Assembly: GCF_013408335.1 (NCBI RefSeq)
Contig: NZ_JACBZR010000001.1
Coordinates: 3,449,501-3,513,500 of the forward strand
DNA: 64,000 nt
Direction of reading: 5' to 3'
Source: Nocardioides panzhihuensis
GTDB taxonomy: Bacteria > Actinomycetota > Actinomycetes > Propionibacteriales > Nocardioidaceae
In this document: piece by piece, positions 8,212-17,256 of the stretch
How positions within the stretch are numbered: the first letter of the stretch is position 1
How the letters are laid out: every line of letters starts with the position of its first letter
Program-made: the position numbers and the translations under genes
The notes under the pieces: generated by a model
What the model saw: the letters and a program-made list of their open reading frames with translations, nothing else
What the model was told of the DNA's origin: nothing
The model's database searches: none

Positions 8212-9612
8212 TCAGGCGCCGATCAGGCGCTCGGCGAAGTAGCGGCTGACGCCTTCGAGCGGGATGCGCTCCTGCTTCATCGTGTCGCGCTCGCGGATGG
8301 TGACCGCGTTGTCCTCGAGGGTGTCGAAGTCGACTGTGACGCAGTACGGCGTACCGATCTCGTCCTGGCGGCGGTAGCGCTTGCCGATCGACTGGGAGTC
8401 GTCGAAGTCGACGGCCCAGTTGGCGCGCAGCTCGGCGGAGAGGGCCTTCGCCTTCGGCGAGAGCGCCTCGTTGCGGCTGAGCGGGAGCACGGCGATCTTG
8501 ACCGGCGCGATCCGGTGGTCGAGCCGGAGCACGACCCGCTTGTCGACGCCGCCCTTGGCGTTGGGGGCCTCCTCCTCGGCGTACGCGTCGACCAGGAAGG
8601 TCATCAGCGCACGGGTCAGACCGGCCGCGGGCTCGATGACGTAGGGCAGGTAGCGCTCGTTGTTGGCCTGGTCGAAGTACTGCAGGTCCTGGCCGGAGTG
8701 CTTCATGTGCGTGCCGAGGTCGAAGTCGGTGCGGTTGGCGACACCCTCGAGCTCACCCCACTCGCTACCGGTGAAGCCGAAGCGGTATTCGATGTCGACG
8801 GTGCGCTTGGAGTAGTGGCTCAGCTTCTCCTGGGCGTGCTCGTAGAGGCGCAGGTTGTCGGGGTTGATGCCGAGGTCGGTGTACCACCGCATGCGCTCGT
8901 CGATCCAGTACTGGTGCCACTCCTCGTCCTCACCCGGCTTGACGAAGAACTCCATCTCCATCTGCTCGAACTCACGGGTGCGGAAGATGAAGTTGCCCGG
9001 CGTGATCTCGTTGCGGAAGCTCTTGCCGGTCTGGGCGATGCCGAAAGGAGGCTTCTGGCGGGTGCTGGTGACCACGTTCGCGAAGTTCACGAAGATGCCC
9101 TGCGCCGTCTCCGGACGCAGGTAGTGGAGGCCCGACTCGTCCTCGAGCACACCGAGGTGGGTCTTGAGCATGCCGGAGAACTCGCGCGGCTCGGTCCAGG
9201 CGCCCCTGGTGCCACAGTTCGGGCAGGCGACGACCTCGTTGATGACGACGGTGTCAGGGTCGTCGATGCCCTTCTTCTCCGCGTACTCCTCCTGGAGGTG
9301 GTCGAAGCGGTAGCGCTTGTGGCAGGACTGGCACTCGACCAGCGGGTCGTTGAAGGTCTCGACGTGGCCGGACGCGACCCAGGTCTGACGCGGCAGGATG
9401 ATGCTCGAGTCGAGGCCGACGACGTCGTCGCGCTGCTGGACCATCGCCTTCCACCACTGGCGCTTGATGTTCTCCTTGAGCTCTACGCCGAGGGGGCCGT
9501 AGTCCCAGGCACTCCGAGTGCCGCCGTAGATCTCGCCGCTGGGGAAGACGAATCCGCGCCGCTTGGCGAGGGAGACGACGAGGTCAAGGGTCGATGCTGG
9601 CGGCTTTGCCAC
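8212..9612 (-). CDS. glyS: glycyl-tRNA synthetase (homodimeric type)
   Basis: 466 residues, the normal length for the alpha2-type class II enzyme. Class II motifs are visible: motif 2 region [28 protein letters not shown] near residue 200, and motif 3 AAGLTRALM near 325. A zinc-type CxxC pair set, CQSCHKR and CPNCG, sits in the insertion near residues 95-140. The C-terminal anticodon-binding domain begins with [17 protein letters not shown]. The start is GTG 9612 after GAGAG. The enzyme charges tRNA-Gly in the cytosol. Confidence 0.95.
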   Translation of the reverse strand: MAKPPASTLDLVVSLAKRRGFVFPSGEIYGGTRSAWDYGPLGVELKENIKRQWWKAMVQQRDDVVGLDSSIILPRQTWVASGHVETFNDPLVECQSCHKRYRFDHLQEEYAEKKGIDDPDTVVINEVVACPNCGTRGAWTEPREFSGMLKTHLGVLEDESGLHYLRPETAQGIFVNFANVVTSTRQKPPFGIAQTGKSFRNEITPGNFIFRTREFEQMEMEFFVKPGEDEEWHQYWIDERMRWYTDLGINPDNLRLYEHAQEKLSHYSKRTVDIEYRFGFTGSEWGELEGVANRTDFDLGTHMKHSGQDLQYFDQANNERYLPYVIEPAAGLTRALMTFLVDAYAEEEAPNAKGGVDKRVVLRLDHRIAPVKIAVLPLSRNEALSPKAKALSAELRANWAVDFDDSQSIGKRYRRQDEIGTPYCVTVDFDTLEDNAVTIRERDTMKQERIPLEGVSRYFAERLIGA

Positions 9613-9784
9613 GATGAATGCTCTCTGCTCGATGCGAGCCCCGGCCGGCTGCCGGGCCTCGGTGCTAGGGGATCTACGGAAATCCTATCCGCGGTGTCAT
9701 CTTGTTATGTACGCCGCCCGCTGGGCCAATTCGCCGGGCCAAATCGCTCCGCCGATCGGGCGCGTGCCGATACCGTCCCTCGTC

Positions 9785-10654
9785 ATGGAGTCCAACGCGC
9801 GTCGTCTGTGGAAGCTGCTCGAGCCGATCCATGCGGTGGGCTACTTCTCGCCCGAACCGGTCACGCTGCTCAAGGAGGCCGGCTACCGCGGCTACTGGAT
9901 GGGCTACTTCGCGGCTCGCTCCGCGCCGCTGGGGACCGTTCCGGCCGAGGTCGTGCACGCCGTGTTCTACAACTTCTCGTTCACCCACGTCTCACGTGCG
10001 CTGCCCGACGCGTGGAGCTTCGCACCGCCCGAGGTCGCGCATGCCGCCCGGCAGTCCGGAGCCGTCGCGGCGTTGCGCCGTCAGCTCGGCGCGCTCGCCG
10101 ACTCCGACGACGTCGCCCGGGCTGCTGGCCTCGCCTCCCGGGCCGCCCTCGCCGCTCCGCCGGAGGGACGCGCCCTCTACGCCGCGCTCCGCTCGCTCCC
10201 TGTCGCCGACGACCCGCTCACCGCTCTCTGGGACGCGGCCACTCTGCTTCGCGAGCACCGCGGCGACGGCCACGTGGCCTCGCTGCTCGCCGCGGGCATC
10301 GGTGGCCGCGAGTCGCACGTGTTCCATGCGCTCGCCACCGGCGCCTCCCCGTCGGTCTACGCCACCTCCCGCAACATCCACGAGAGCGAATGGACCTCCC
10401 TCGTCTCCTCGCTGCGCTCCCGCGGCCTCGTCACCGACGACGGCGGCTCACTCACCGACGTCGGCCGGGAGACCAAGTCCCGGATCGAGTCCCAGACCGA
10501 TGCGCTTGCTGCGACCGCGTACGCGACCCTGACGCCGGCCGAGGTCGATGACCTCATCACTCTGCTGCGGCCGCTGACCAAGGCCGTCGTCGCCTCCGGG
10601 GAGATCCCACAGCAGTCGCCGATGGGCTTGAAGCTCGACGATCTCGATCAGTGA
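9785..10654 (+). CDS. SCO6745-family protein (helical, function unknown)
   Basis: 289 residues. The opening ARRLWKLLEPIHAVGYFSPEPVTLLKEAGYRGYWMGYFA, then AAPLG-like RSAPLGTVPAEVVHAVFYNFS, is characteristic of the actinobacterial SCO6745 family. The later part (ESEWTSLVSSLRSRGLVTDDGGSLTDVGRETKSRIE) looks like a MarR-type winged helix. The function is not established. ATG 9785 is used; no ribosome site is evident, so leaderless translation is possible. Confidence 0.65.
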   Translation: MESNARRLWKLLEPIHAVGYFSPEPVTLLKEAGYRGYWMGYFAARSAPLGTVPAEVVHAVFYNFSFTHVSRALPDAWSFAPPEVAHAARQSGAVAALRRQLGALADSDDVARAAGLASRAALAAPPEGRALYAALRSLPVADDPLTALWDAATLLREHRGDGHVASLLAAGIGGRESHVFHALATGASPSVYATSRNIHESEWTSLVSSLRSRGLVTDDGGSLTDVGRETKSRIESQTDALAATAYATLTPAEVDDLITLLRPLTKAVVASGEIPQQSPMGLKLDDLDQ

Positions 10655-10711
10655 CCGTCCCTGGGGCGAAACCCTGTTGAGCGCGCGACTCGCCCCGATC
10701 AGACTCGACCT

Positions 10712-11044
10712 ATGAGCGCATCCGACCTCGACCCTCGTCTCCGCCCCATCCTCGGGCTGGCCGAGGAGGCGGTGGCGCGCCCAGGGACCGAGGTCGACCT
10801 GGAGACCCTTCAGGAGATCTTCGCCGAGGCGGCGATGTTGCTGGACCTCGGCAACGTCCTCGAGGGGCTCGATGAGCACGACGCGCGCGAAGTCGTCGAC
10901 GGCCTCTGCCAGGACCTGCTCGCCGAGGACCCCGCCCAGAGCATCCGCGATCACGCCGAGTCGGTCCTCGACGGCGCCTCGTCTCATGACCCCGAAGGCG
11001 TCGCGGTGGCGTACCGGATGGCTGCGCATGCGCTGCGACTGTGA
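10712..11044 (+). CDS. hypothetical acidic helical protein
   Basis: 110 residues, strongly acidic and predicted all-helical, rich in LxxL and DLG repeats (LDLGNVLEGLDEHDAREVVDGL). No family recognised. Base usage matches its neighbours. It follows the SCO6745-type gene by 57 bases in the same direction and may be cotranscribed. Confidence 0.5.
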   Translation: MSASDLDPRLRPILGLAEEAVARPGTEVDLETLQEIFAEAAMLLDLGNVLEGLDEHDAREVVDGLCQDLLAEDPAQSIRDHAESVLDGASSHDPEGVAVAYRMAAHALRL

Positions 11045-11061
11045 ACTCAGCGCCCGTCGCT

Positions 11062-11718
11062 CTACCAGTGCAGGTCGTGGAGCGTGCTGATACGGCGTAC
11101 GGCCGCTTCGAGGTGGGCGTCGTGGCGATCGAGAAGGACGGCGGCGAGGCCGGCCTCGAGCGGACCGAGGACGTCGTGGGCGAGGCTGTTGCCGACCATC
11201 AGCGCCTCGCCTGGCGCGATGCCGGCACGCTCGCACGTGAGCCGGTAGGCCCGCGGGTCCGGCTTGCTCGCCGGCAGGGTCGAGGTCGAGACGTGGAGAT
11301 CGACCTCGTTGGCGAGGCCGGTCAGGTCGAGCTTGAGGCGCTGGTGGTCATCGTCTCCGTTGGTGAGGACGACCGTTCGGAGACCGGCGGCGCGCACCCT
11401 GCGCAGCGTCGGGACCGCGTCGTCGAAGGCAACCCACAGCGCTTCGTACCTCGTCAGATACCCGGCGAACAGCGCGTCCGCCTCCGCGTCGTCGAACTCG
11501 ATCCCGAGGAACTCCCGGGTTCGCGCCCGCCGCTGCTCCTGGAAGCTGATCTCTCGACGCTGGTAGCGCTGGTAGTGCGGCCCGGACACTGCACCCCATC
11601 GTGCCTCGACGTCCCCGGTGATCCCGTGCTCCGCCGCCCACCCGACTACCGCCCGCCGTGCTGCCCCGGCCTGGTCCACCAAAGTGTCATCGAGGTCAAA
11701 GACGATCGCACGCAGCAC
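11062..11718 (-). CDS. HAD-superfamily hydrolase
   Basis: 218 residues. HAD motif I IVFDLDDTLVD gives the nucleophile and acid Asp pair at residues 8 and 10; motif II is VVLTNGD; motif III is the Lys in SKPDPRAY; motif IV is MVGNSLAHDVLGPLEAG. The cap is helical, so a small phosphatase such as a phosphoglycolate- or haloacid-type enzyme is likely. GTG 11718 is chosen for the AGGG eight bases upstream; the frame stays open to 11787 without a better start. Confidence 0.8.
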   Translation of the reverse strand: MLRAIVFDLDDTLVDQAGAARRAVVGWAAEHGITGDVEARWGAVSGPHYQRYQRREISFQEQRRARTREFLGIEFDDAEADALFAGYLTRYEALWVAFDDAVPTLRRVRAAGLRTVVLTNGDDDHQRLKLDLTGLANEVDLHVSTSTLPASKPDPRAYRLTCERAGIAPGEALMVGNSLAHDVLGPLEAGLAAVLLDRHDAHLEAAVRRISTLHDLHW

Positions 11719-11869
11719 GACCGACACCCTATTGCCGCCAAACGCAGCTCGCGGGACCGCCCGACCCCCTCCGCCAGAACGGTGCATGTGCTCGGTTTTA
11801 CCGCGCTCATGGACGGGTCACCTCTCAACTTCCCCGCACATGCGCGGTTGTCGCATCCGGCGCGATGAG

Positions 11870-12739
11870 ATGCCGTACGCTCTGCTGGCGGTGTTGTTCG
11901 GACTTGGCGCACTGACGCTGTGGGCATGTTTGGCGGGGCTCGTATTGACCGATCGAGAAGGTTGCCGATACTCGCCGGCCTCGATCTACGACTCCCGCTT
12001 TTTCCCACCGCAGGGCTGGTGCATCCAGGAGGGCGTCGCTACCGCAACACACCCGACCTGGACCGGGCCCGCACTGGTTGCGTTGCTCACCGCAACCTTG
12101 CTGTGTGCATCGCTGGCCGTCATGTTTCGTCGAGCGCAGGGTGAGGGGGCCGTGAACCCGGCCAGTCGGATCGCACTGATCCTGATCCTGGTCACGGGTG
12201 CCACCGGCAGCGCGATCGCGGCACGAGACGATTCGCCGAAGCGAACTGCGTTCCGAGCGGCAGCCGTGGCCGCCGCGGAGCACACTCGCCAGCAGGCACT
12301 CAATGAGCGCGGCCGCGCGTCACATCCCGACGGGCCAGGTACGGAGCCCACCCCGACACCCAGCGACGTTCGGGCGCAGCTGGAGATGCTCGCCGGCGAC
12401 GCTCTGGCCGCGGTGCCCACCGGAACACTGTGGCTCGCCTCGCCAGAGGTGATCATTTCATCCTGCGGTGGCGGCGAGATCCTGAGCCTCACCGGCCGCT
12501 ACACGGCCCGCGACCTGACCACAGCGAAGGACGACGCCGACTTCAACACCATCCTCCACGCCAACGAGGACGCGGCGGCCGCCATCCTCGAGGCTTGGAT
12601 CGGCTCGAGCGGCGCCTATGACACGTTGAAGGGCGAGTACTACTTCGCCGTCGTCGGCTTCCCGCACCTCAGCGCCCATCTCGGCTTCGATGAGGGCGTC
12701 GGCGAGATCGAGGTCACGAGCCTCTGCGCTCACCCCTGA
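11870..12739 (+). CDS. membrane protein with extracellular C-terminal domain, unknown function
   Basis: 289 residues. Three hydrophobic helices (about residues 3-25, 60-85 and 100-122) precede a Pro/Thr linker (PGTEPTPTPSDVR) and a soluble C-terminal domain of about 140 residues ending DEGVGEIEVTSLCAHP. That tail resembles the LppA-like lipoprotein fold of mycobacteria, but the similarity is weak. The start is the ATG at the first hydrophobic helix. The 3' end overlaps the decayed isoprenyl-transferase gene on the other strand by 26 bases. Confidence 0.5.
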   Translation: MPYALLAVLFGLGALTLWACLAGLVLTDREGCRYSPASIYDSRFFPPQGWCIQEGVATATHPTWTGPALVALLTATLLCASLAVMFRRAQGEGAVNPASRIALILILVTGATGSAIAARDDSPKRTAFRAAAVAAAEHTRQQALNERGRASHPDGPGTEPTPTPSDVRAQLEMLAGDALAAVPTGTLWLASPEVIISSCGGGEILSLTGRYTARDLTTAKDDADFNTILHANEDAAAAILEAWIGSSGAYDTLKGEYYFAVVGFPHLSAHLGFDEGVGEIEVTSLCAHP

Positions 12740-13203
12740 CCTCGTCGCACGGGGCAGCCGTTCGGTGCGCGGCGTAGAACTCCAGTGCCTGGGCGAAGTC
12801 GTGCTCGGTGAAGTCCGGCCAGAGCTTCTCGCTGACGACGATCTCGGCTTTTGCGGTCTGCCAGGGGAAGAAGCCGGAGAGGCGCTGCTCGCCGCTGGTG
12901 CGGATGACGAGGTCGATCTCCTTGCTCGGTCCGCCGGGCAGTGCCGCGGTGATGGCCTGCTCGTCGATCTCGGTGACGCCCGCGGCGATGGCGCGGCGGA
13001 TGCCTTCGACGATGTCGCCGTGCGGGTCATAGCCGATCGCCATCGTGAGGTGTGCCGGCCGGTCGGCGGTCGGCACCGACGTCGTGACCAGCGCCTGGGT
13101 TCGAGAAGCCTGCCTTCTTCGCCCAACGGCGGTTGCCGTCCATCACCATGCCGACGTGCCTGGGCAGCAGGTGGGGCGCGATCGTCTCGGCGGTCTCAGG
13201 CAT
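12714..13203 (-). pseudogene. decayed cis-prenyltransferase (UppS-family), internal deletion
   Basis: The 5' part reads MPETAETIAPHLLPRHVGMV then MDGNRRWAKKAGFSNPGAGH, the substrate-binding start of isoprenyl transferases. After this point the frame shifts and stops at 13031-13029. The rest of the family sequence resumes in another frame: TADRPAHLTMAIGYDPHG then VIRTSGEQRLSGFFPWQ and LWPDFTEHDFAQALEFY. About 90-110 residues between residue 40 and the TADRP segment are absent. A full-length cis-prenyltransferase lies at 23886-24665, so loss of this copy is tolerable. The ATG overlaps the stop of the upstream GrpB gene. Confidence 0.8.
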
Positions 13204-13748
13204 CAGCGGCTCGGGTCGTTGAGGGAGAGGATCTGGCGGCGCTCGGCGTCGGTCAGGTCGGAGGCGGCAAGGACCTTCTGCAGGACATCGGACTTGCGGG
13301 CGATATAGGTGTCGATGTCCATGTCGGGGTCGGCGGCGAGCTCGAGCTTCACGGCAGCGTACTCGTCGCGAAGATCGTCGCGGCGCCGCAGAACGTCGCG
13401 GACGGTGAGATGGTTGCGTACGTTGAGGGTCCCCGCGGCGCAGACGTAGACGTGGCGTCGCGGATCGTCGTCGGGGGCATGGAACGCTTCGCGTCCGGCG
13501 ACGCCCAGATCGCCGCGGTGGACATAGCCGATGCGTTCGAGCGCGGCGACGGCAGCCGGGACGTCCTCGGGCGCGACGATCACGTCGATGTCGAGGATGG
13601 GCTTCGCGGCGAGGCCGGGGACGGAGGTCGAGCCGACGTGCTGGACGCTTGCCGCCGACTCGTCGGCCAGCGCGCTCCTCAGCGTCGCTGCCACCTGCTC
13701 GAACCGGGCCGGCCAGGACGGGTCGTAGGGGACCACCTCGATGCTCAC
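13203..13748 (-). CDS. GrpB/UPF0157-family nucleotidyltransferase-like protein
   Basis: 181 residues. It starts EVVPYDPSWPARFEQVAATLR and carries the VQHVGSTSVPGLAAKPILDIDVIV motif, the nucleotidyltransferase-fold core of the GrpB family (GS and DxD). A C-terminal helical extension includes DPDMDIDTYIARKSDVLQKVL. The molecular role is unknown. GTG 13748 begins directly at the conserved N-terminus. Its TGA overlaps the ATG of the decayed prenyltransferase, suggesting the pair was once translationally coupled. Confidence 0.8.
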   Translation of the reverse strand: MSIEVVPYDPSWPARFEQVAATLRSALADESAASVQHVGSTSVPGLAAKPILDIDVIVAPEDVPAAVAALERIGYVHRGDLGVAGREAFHAPDDDPRRHVYVCAAGTLNVRNHLTVRDVLRRRDDLRDEYAAVKLELAADPDMDIDTYIARKSDVLQKVLAASDLTDAERRQILSLNDPSR

Positions 13749-13814
13749 GGCGGAGAGTCTCGCAGGCGTCCGGAACCTCGCGACGATCAGCGCGCTGGCC
13801 TCTAGGATCTCGGC

Positions 13815-14696
13815 ATGAGTCAGCTCGCGACCGCCCGCCCGCTTCAGCTCGGCCGACAGGGGTTCGGTGCCATGCGGCTGCGGGACGACGATTCCGGCGA
13901 CGCGGACCGGGACCCGTTCCGTGTGGTGAACACGGCTCTCGAAGAAGGGGTCGTGATGATCGACACGGCCGAGCTGTACGGGAACGAGGAGCTCGTCGGC
14001 CGCACGATCGCCGCCCGACGCGACGAGGTGTTGCTGGCCAGCAAGTTCGGAGTCGTTGCGGCCGACCATCACCCCGACGGTTTCGAGGTGCGAGCAGACG
14101 CCGGGCACGTTCGGCGGTCCTGCGAGGCGAGCCTTCGTCGGCTTCGGACCGACCACATCGACCTCTACTACCTGCACCACCGCAGCGATACGGTCCCCAT
14201 CGAGGAGACGGTCGGCGCGATGGCGGACCTCCTGCGAAAGGGCGACATCGGTGCGATCGGACTCTCCAACGTCACCGCCGAGGATCTCCGCCGCGCCTAC
14301 GCCGTCCACCCCGTGACCGCGCTCCAGGAGCACTGGTCGTTGGCGGAGCGCACGATCGAACGTGAGCTCGTGCCGACCGCCGCCGAGCTGGGCGTCGCGC
14401 TCGTCGCGCACTCTCCGACATCGCACGGCGTGCTGCACAGCGCCGCGGACGACACTGCCCCGGCGGACGAGAAGCAGGTGGTCCTTCGCGAGATCGCCAC
14501 CGCACACGGGGTGTCGGCCGGCAAGGTCGCGATCGCGTGGGTGCACAGCCGTGGGCCCCTCCACGGCCTCGAGGTGGTGCCGTTGCCGGGGACGACGCGT
14601 GCGAGCCACGTGCGCGCGAACGTGGCAGCCGCGGAGATCGTCCTCAGCGCCGACGAGCTGCAGCGGCTGACGGCGGCCTGGCAGTCGAACGCCTGA
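13815..14696 (+). CDS. aldo/keto reductase
   Basis: 293 residues, a TIM-barrel NADPH oxidoreductase. The catalytic tetrad is visible as D50 (MIDTAELYG, with Tyr55), Lys (LLASKFG) and His (DLYYLHHRSD). NADPH-binding C-terminal motif PLPGTTRASHVRAN is present. It most resembles the general-stress or Tas-type AKR group. Substrate cannot be read. It is divergent from the GrpB gene with 66 bases between starts and convergent with the next hydrolase. Confidence 0.85.
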   Translation: MSQLATARPLQLGRQGFGAMRLRDDDSGDADRDPFRVVNTALEEGVVMIDTAELYGNEELVGRTIAARRDEVLLASKFGVVAADHHPDGFEVRADAGHVRRSCEASLRRLRTDHIDLYYLHHRSDTVPIEETVGAMADLLRKGDIGAIGLSNVTAEDLRRAYAVHPVTALQEHWSLAERTIERELVPTAAELGVALVAHSPTSHGVLHSAADDTAPADEKQVVLREIATAHGVSAGKVAIAWVHSRGPLHGLEVVPLPGTTRASHVRANVAAAEIVLSADELQRLTAAWQSNA

Positions 14697-14726
14697 CCAC
14701 GGCCACCGTCGACGGTCCTCCTGCGA

Positions 14727-15965
14727 TCAGACTCGCCCGCGGACCATCCCGATGAGACGATCCAGGACCTCCTCGGGGGCCACCTGGACGCCGTTGTGCA
14801 GGTGGGCGTTGGTGATCCACGGGCGCAGCGTGGGGACTAGCTCGGCGGTGGCGAGGGAGTGCTCGCGGAGCACATAGGGGTCGTCGTAGTAGACGGCGGC
14901 GGCGGACGGGACGTCGACCGAGGCCAGCACCGACGGGTCGTAGAGGCTCGGCCACTCACGCTCGGCGAGCAGATCGGCCGCCTCGGCGAAGGGGGCCAGG
15001 AGCGGGTCCTCGCTCACGTGCCACGGGAAGAGGTGCTCGGCGGTGAAGAGGGTCGGGTCCGTTTCGTACGCCGCGGGCTGGACACGCGCGGAGGCCCAGC
15101 GGGTGGCTTGGGCGTCGGCGTAGCAGGCCTCGTGGACGAGTACGTAGAGGGGCGAGTGGCCGCTGAAGGGCAGCAGCGACGCGACCTCGTGACCGAAGCC
15201 GAGGCCGGCCGGATCACGCTCGAGCAGGTAGTGGATCTGCTCGGAGCCGCCCGTCATCCCGAGCCGGCTGCCGATGGAGCGCGCCTGGCGCGCCGAGAGC
15301 AGGCCGCCGTGCGGGAGCCGGATCTCGCCGGCATCACAGCGCTCGACCAGCGCCCGCATCCGGTCGCGGTCGCCGGGGAAGCGGGCGTAGTGACGCTCGG
15401 TGAGCTCGATCGTGCGGGCGAAGGTCGCGGCGTAGATCTCGTCGATGGGCAGGCCGACCGGCGGCACTCCCCCGGTGAACAGGACCTCGCGCAGCGAACC
15501 GGGGTGGGTCGAGAGGTAGCGCAGGGAGCAGAAGCCGCCGAAGGACTGGCCCAGGAGCGACCACCGCGAGATGCCGAGGTGGTCGCGGAGGAGCTCGGCG
15601 TCCTCGACGATCGAGTCGGCACGGAAGTGGGCCAGGTGGTCGGCCTGCTCCTGAGGGCTCAGCCCAGTCATCGCCGTGAGCGGCGTCGACCGGCCGGTCC
15701 CGCGCTGATCGAGGAGGATCACCCGATAGTCCTGGAGGGCTCGGTCCAGCCAGCCCGGCACCGTCGGCAGGTCGATCGGGCGCGGGCTCTCCCCACCCGG
15801 GCCGCCCTGGAGGAAGAGCAGCGCGTCGCGGTCGTCGCGATCGCCCGGGCGGCGCACCTCGCGGGCGAAGACGGTCAGCGTCTCGGGTCCACCGCCGAGA
15901 TGGTCCAGCGGCACCTCGATCTCGTGCTCGATCAGGACCAGTCCGGGGATCGTCTCGATGCGCAC
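14727..15965 (-). CDS. alpha/beta hydrolase, proline iminopeptidase-like
   Basis: 412 residues. The oxyanion segment LFLQGGPGGES and the nucleophile elbow LLGQSFGGFCSL (Ser in GxSxG) define an alpha/beta hydrolase of the prolyl aminopeptidase family; LLDQRGTGRSTP is the second family hallmark. A helical cap occupies about residues 180-330, and the His is expected in the NAHLHNGVQV segment. No signal peptide is visible, so it is probably cytosolic. GTG 15965 has AGGA eight bases upstream. Divergent from bioB. Confidence 0.85.
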   Translation of the reverse strand: MRIETIPGLVLIEHEIEVPLDHLGGGPETLTVFAREVRRPGDRDDRDALLFLQGGPGGESPRPIDLPTVPGWLDRALQDYRVILLDQRGTGRSTPLTAMTGLSPQEQADHLAHFRADSIVEDAELLRDHLGISRWSLLGQSFGGFCSLRYLSTHPGSLREVLFTGGVPPVGLPIDEIYAATFARTIELTERHYARFPGDRDRMRALVERCDAGEIRLPHGGLLSARQARSIGSRLGMTGGSEQIHYLLERDPAGLGFGHEVASLLPFSGHSPLYVLVHEACYADAQATRWASARVQPAAYETDPTLFTAEHLFPWHVSEDPLLAPFAEAADLLAEREWPSLYDPSVLASVDVPSAAAVYYDDPYVLREHSLATAELVPTLRPWITNAHLHNGVQVAPEEVLDRLIGMVRGRV

Positions 15966-15998
15966 GGAGTCGATCCTAGGTGACCGTCGTCCGGCAGG

Positions 15999-16017
15999 GG
16001 TCTCGACAAGCGCGACC
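15999..16017. repeat. family B dispersed repeat, degenerate copy
   Basis: GGTCTCGACAAGCGCGACC differs at one base from the inverted copy inside the FAD oxidoreductase at 42321-42339. It lies between the hydrolase start and the biotin operators. Confidence 0.5.
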
Positions 16018-16029
16018 GACGAGGTAACC

Positions 16030-16057
16030 TGAACACCGTTCACCTGAACGTCGTTCA
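16030..16057. promoter_or_regulatory. two tandem BioQ-type operators upstream of bioB
   Basis: TGAACACCGTTCA (16030-16042) and TGAACGTCGTTCA (16045-16057) are perfect 5-3-5 inverted repeats spaced 15 bases centre to centre. They match the known actinobacterial biotin repressor motif TGAAC-N3-GTTAC/GTTCA. They lie 30-57 bases before the bioB ATG, where a bound TetR-type repressor would block transcription. Confidence 0.8.
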
Positions 16058-16086
16058 GTTCTGTTATCCCCGAGGAGACGCCCCGC

Positions 16087-17256
16087 ATGACGACAGCCTT
16101 CGACCAGCTAGCCGACCGGATCCTCTCCGGCGGGGCCGCCACCGTGGACGACGCACTGGCGGCGCTGCGCACTCCTGACGAGCACCTGATGAGCGTGGTC
16201 GCCGCGGCGGGGCGGCTGCGGCGCGAGCACTTCGGCAACACCGTGAAGGTGAACTACCTGGTCAACCTCAAGTCGGGGCTGTGCCCGGAGAACTGCAACT
16301 ACTGCAGCCAGGCACTCGGGTCGCAGGCGCCGGTGCTGAAGTACTCCTGGCTGTCCAAGGACGAGACCCTCGAGCAGGCCGGCGCGGGGCTGCGCGGCGG
16401 CGCCACCCGGGTCTGCATGGTCTCCTCCGGCCGCGGGCCTTCCGAGCGCGACATCGACAAGGTCGTCGAGATGACCTCCGCGTTGAAGGAGGAGCACGAG
16501 GGTGTCGAGGTCTGCGCCTGCCTCGGACTGCTCAAGGGCGGCCAGGCCGAGCGGCTCAAGGCGGCCGGGGTGGATGCGTACAACCACAACATCAACACCG
16601 CCGAGTCCAACCACGACAACATCGTCCAGACCCACAGCTACGACGACCGCATCGACACGATCGGCAAGGCCAAGGAGGCCGGCCTCTCGCCGTGCTCGGG
16701 CCTGATCGCCGGGCTGGGCGAGAGCGACGAGCAGCTCGTCGAGGCGCTCTTCGCGCTCAAGGAGCTCGACGCCGACTCGATCCCGGTCAACTTCCTGATG
16801 CCGTTCGACGGCACTCCGTACGAGAACACCTGGGAGCTCTCCCCCACTCGGTGCGTGAAGATCCTGACGATGGCGCGGTTCGTCTGCCCCGACAAGGAGA
16901 TCCGGATCGCGGCCGGGCGCGAGATGCACCTGCGCTCGCTGCAGGCCACCGCGCTCCAGGTCGCCAACTCGATCTTCCTCGGCGACTACCTGACCTCCGA
17001 GGGGCAGGACGCGCTGGCCGACCTGGAGATGCTGCGCGACAACGGCTTCGTCATCCTCGGGATGGACGCGAGCGCGTTCGACGAGCTGATCGAGGAGCAA
17101 CGCGCCAGGGCCGCCGGCCGCGCGGCGAGGGGCTGCGGCAGCAGCTGTGGCGACGGCTGCGGCGACGCCTGTGGCGACCACCGCGACCAGGACGAGCAGG
17201 ACGGTCCGGTGATCCGGCGCCGCGGAGCGGGGACCGATGTCGCTGCCAACGCTTGA
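16087..17256 (+). CDS. bioB: biotin synthase with cysteine-rich C-terminal tail
   Basis: 389 residues. A radical-SAM enzyme inserting sulfur into dethiobiotin. The [4Fe-4S] motif is CPENCNYC near residue 63. The auxiliary-cluster ligands are all there: RVCMVSS, EVCACLG, SPCSGLI and the Arg of IRIAAGR. After the normal end of the barrel there is an extra tail with four evenly spaced Cys ([15 protein letters not shown]), then an acidic stretch. ATG 16087 follows GAGGAG. It heads bioB-bioA-bioF-bioD, overlaps bioA by 20 bases and is probably repressed through the upstream BioQ-type sites. Confidence 0.95.
   Translation: MTTAFDQLADRILSGGAATVDDALAALRTPDEHLMSVVAAAGRLRREHFGNTVKVNYLVNLKSGLCPENCNYCSQALGSQAPVLKYSWLSKDETLEQAGAGLRGGATRVCMVSSGRGPSERDIDKVVEMTSALKEEHEGVEVCACLGLLKGGQAERLKAAGVDAYNHNINTAESNHDNIVQTHSYDDRIDTIGKAKEAGLSPCSGLIAGLGESDEQLVEALFALKELDADSIPVNFLMPFDGTPYENTWELSPTRCVKILTMARFVCPDKEIRIAAGREMHLRSLQATALQVANSIFLGDYLTSEGQDALADLEMLRDNGFVILGMDASAFDELIEEQRARAAGRAARGCGSSCGDGCGDACGDHRDQDEQDGPVIRRRGAGTDVAANA

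Noticed and set aside
14705..14716. 12-base palindrome ACCGTCGACGGT between convergent genes as a terminator
   Set aside because: It is short and loopless, and its location in a 30-base gap is not enough evidence.
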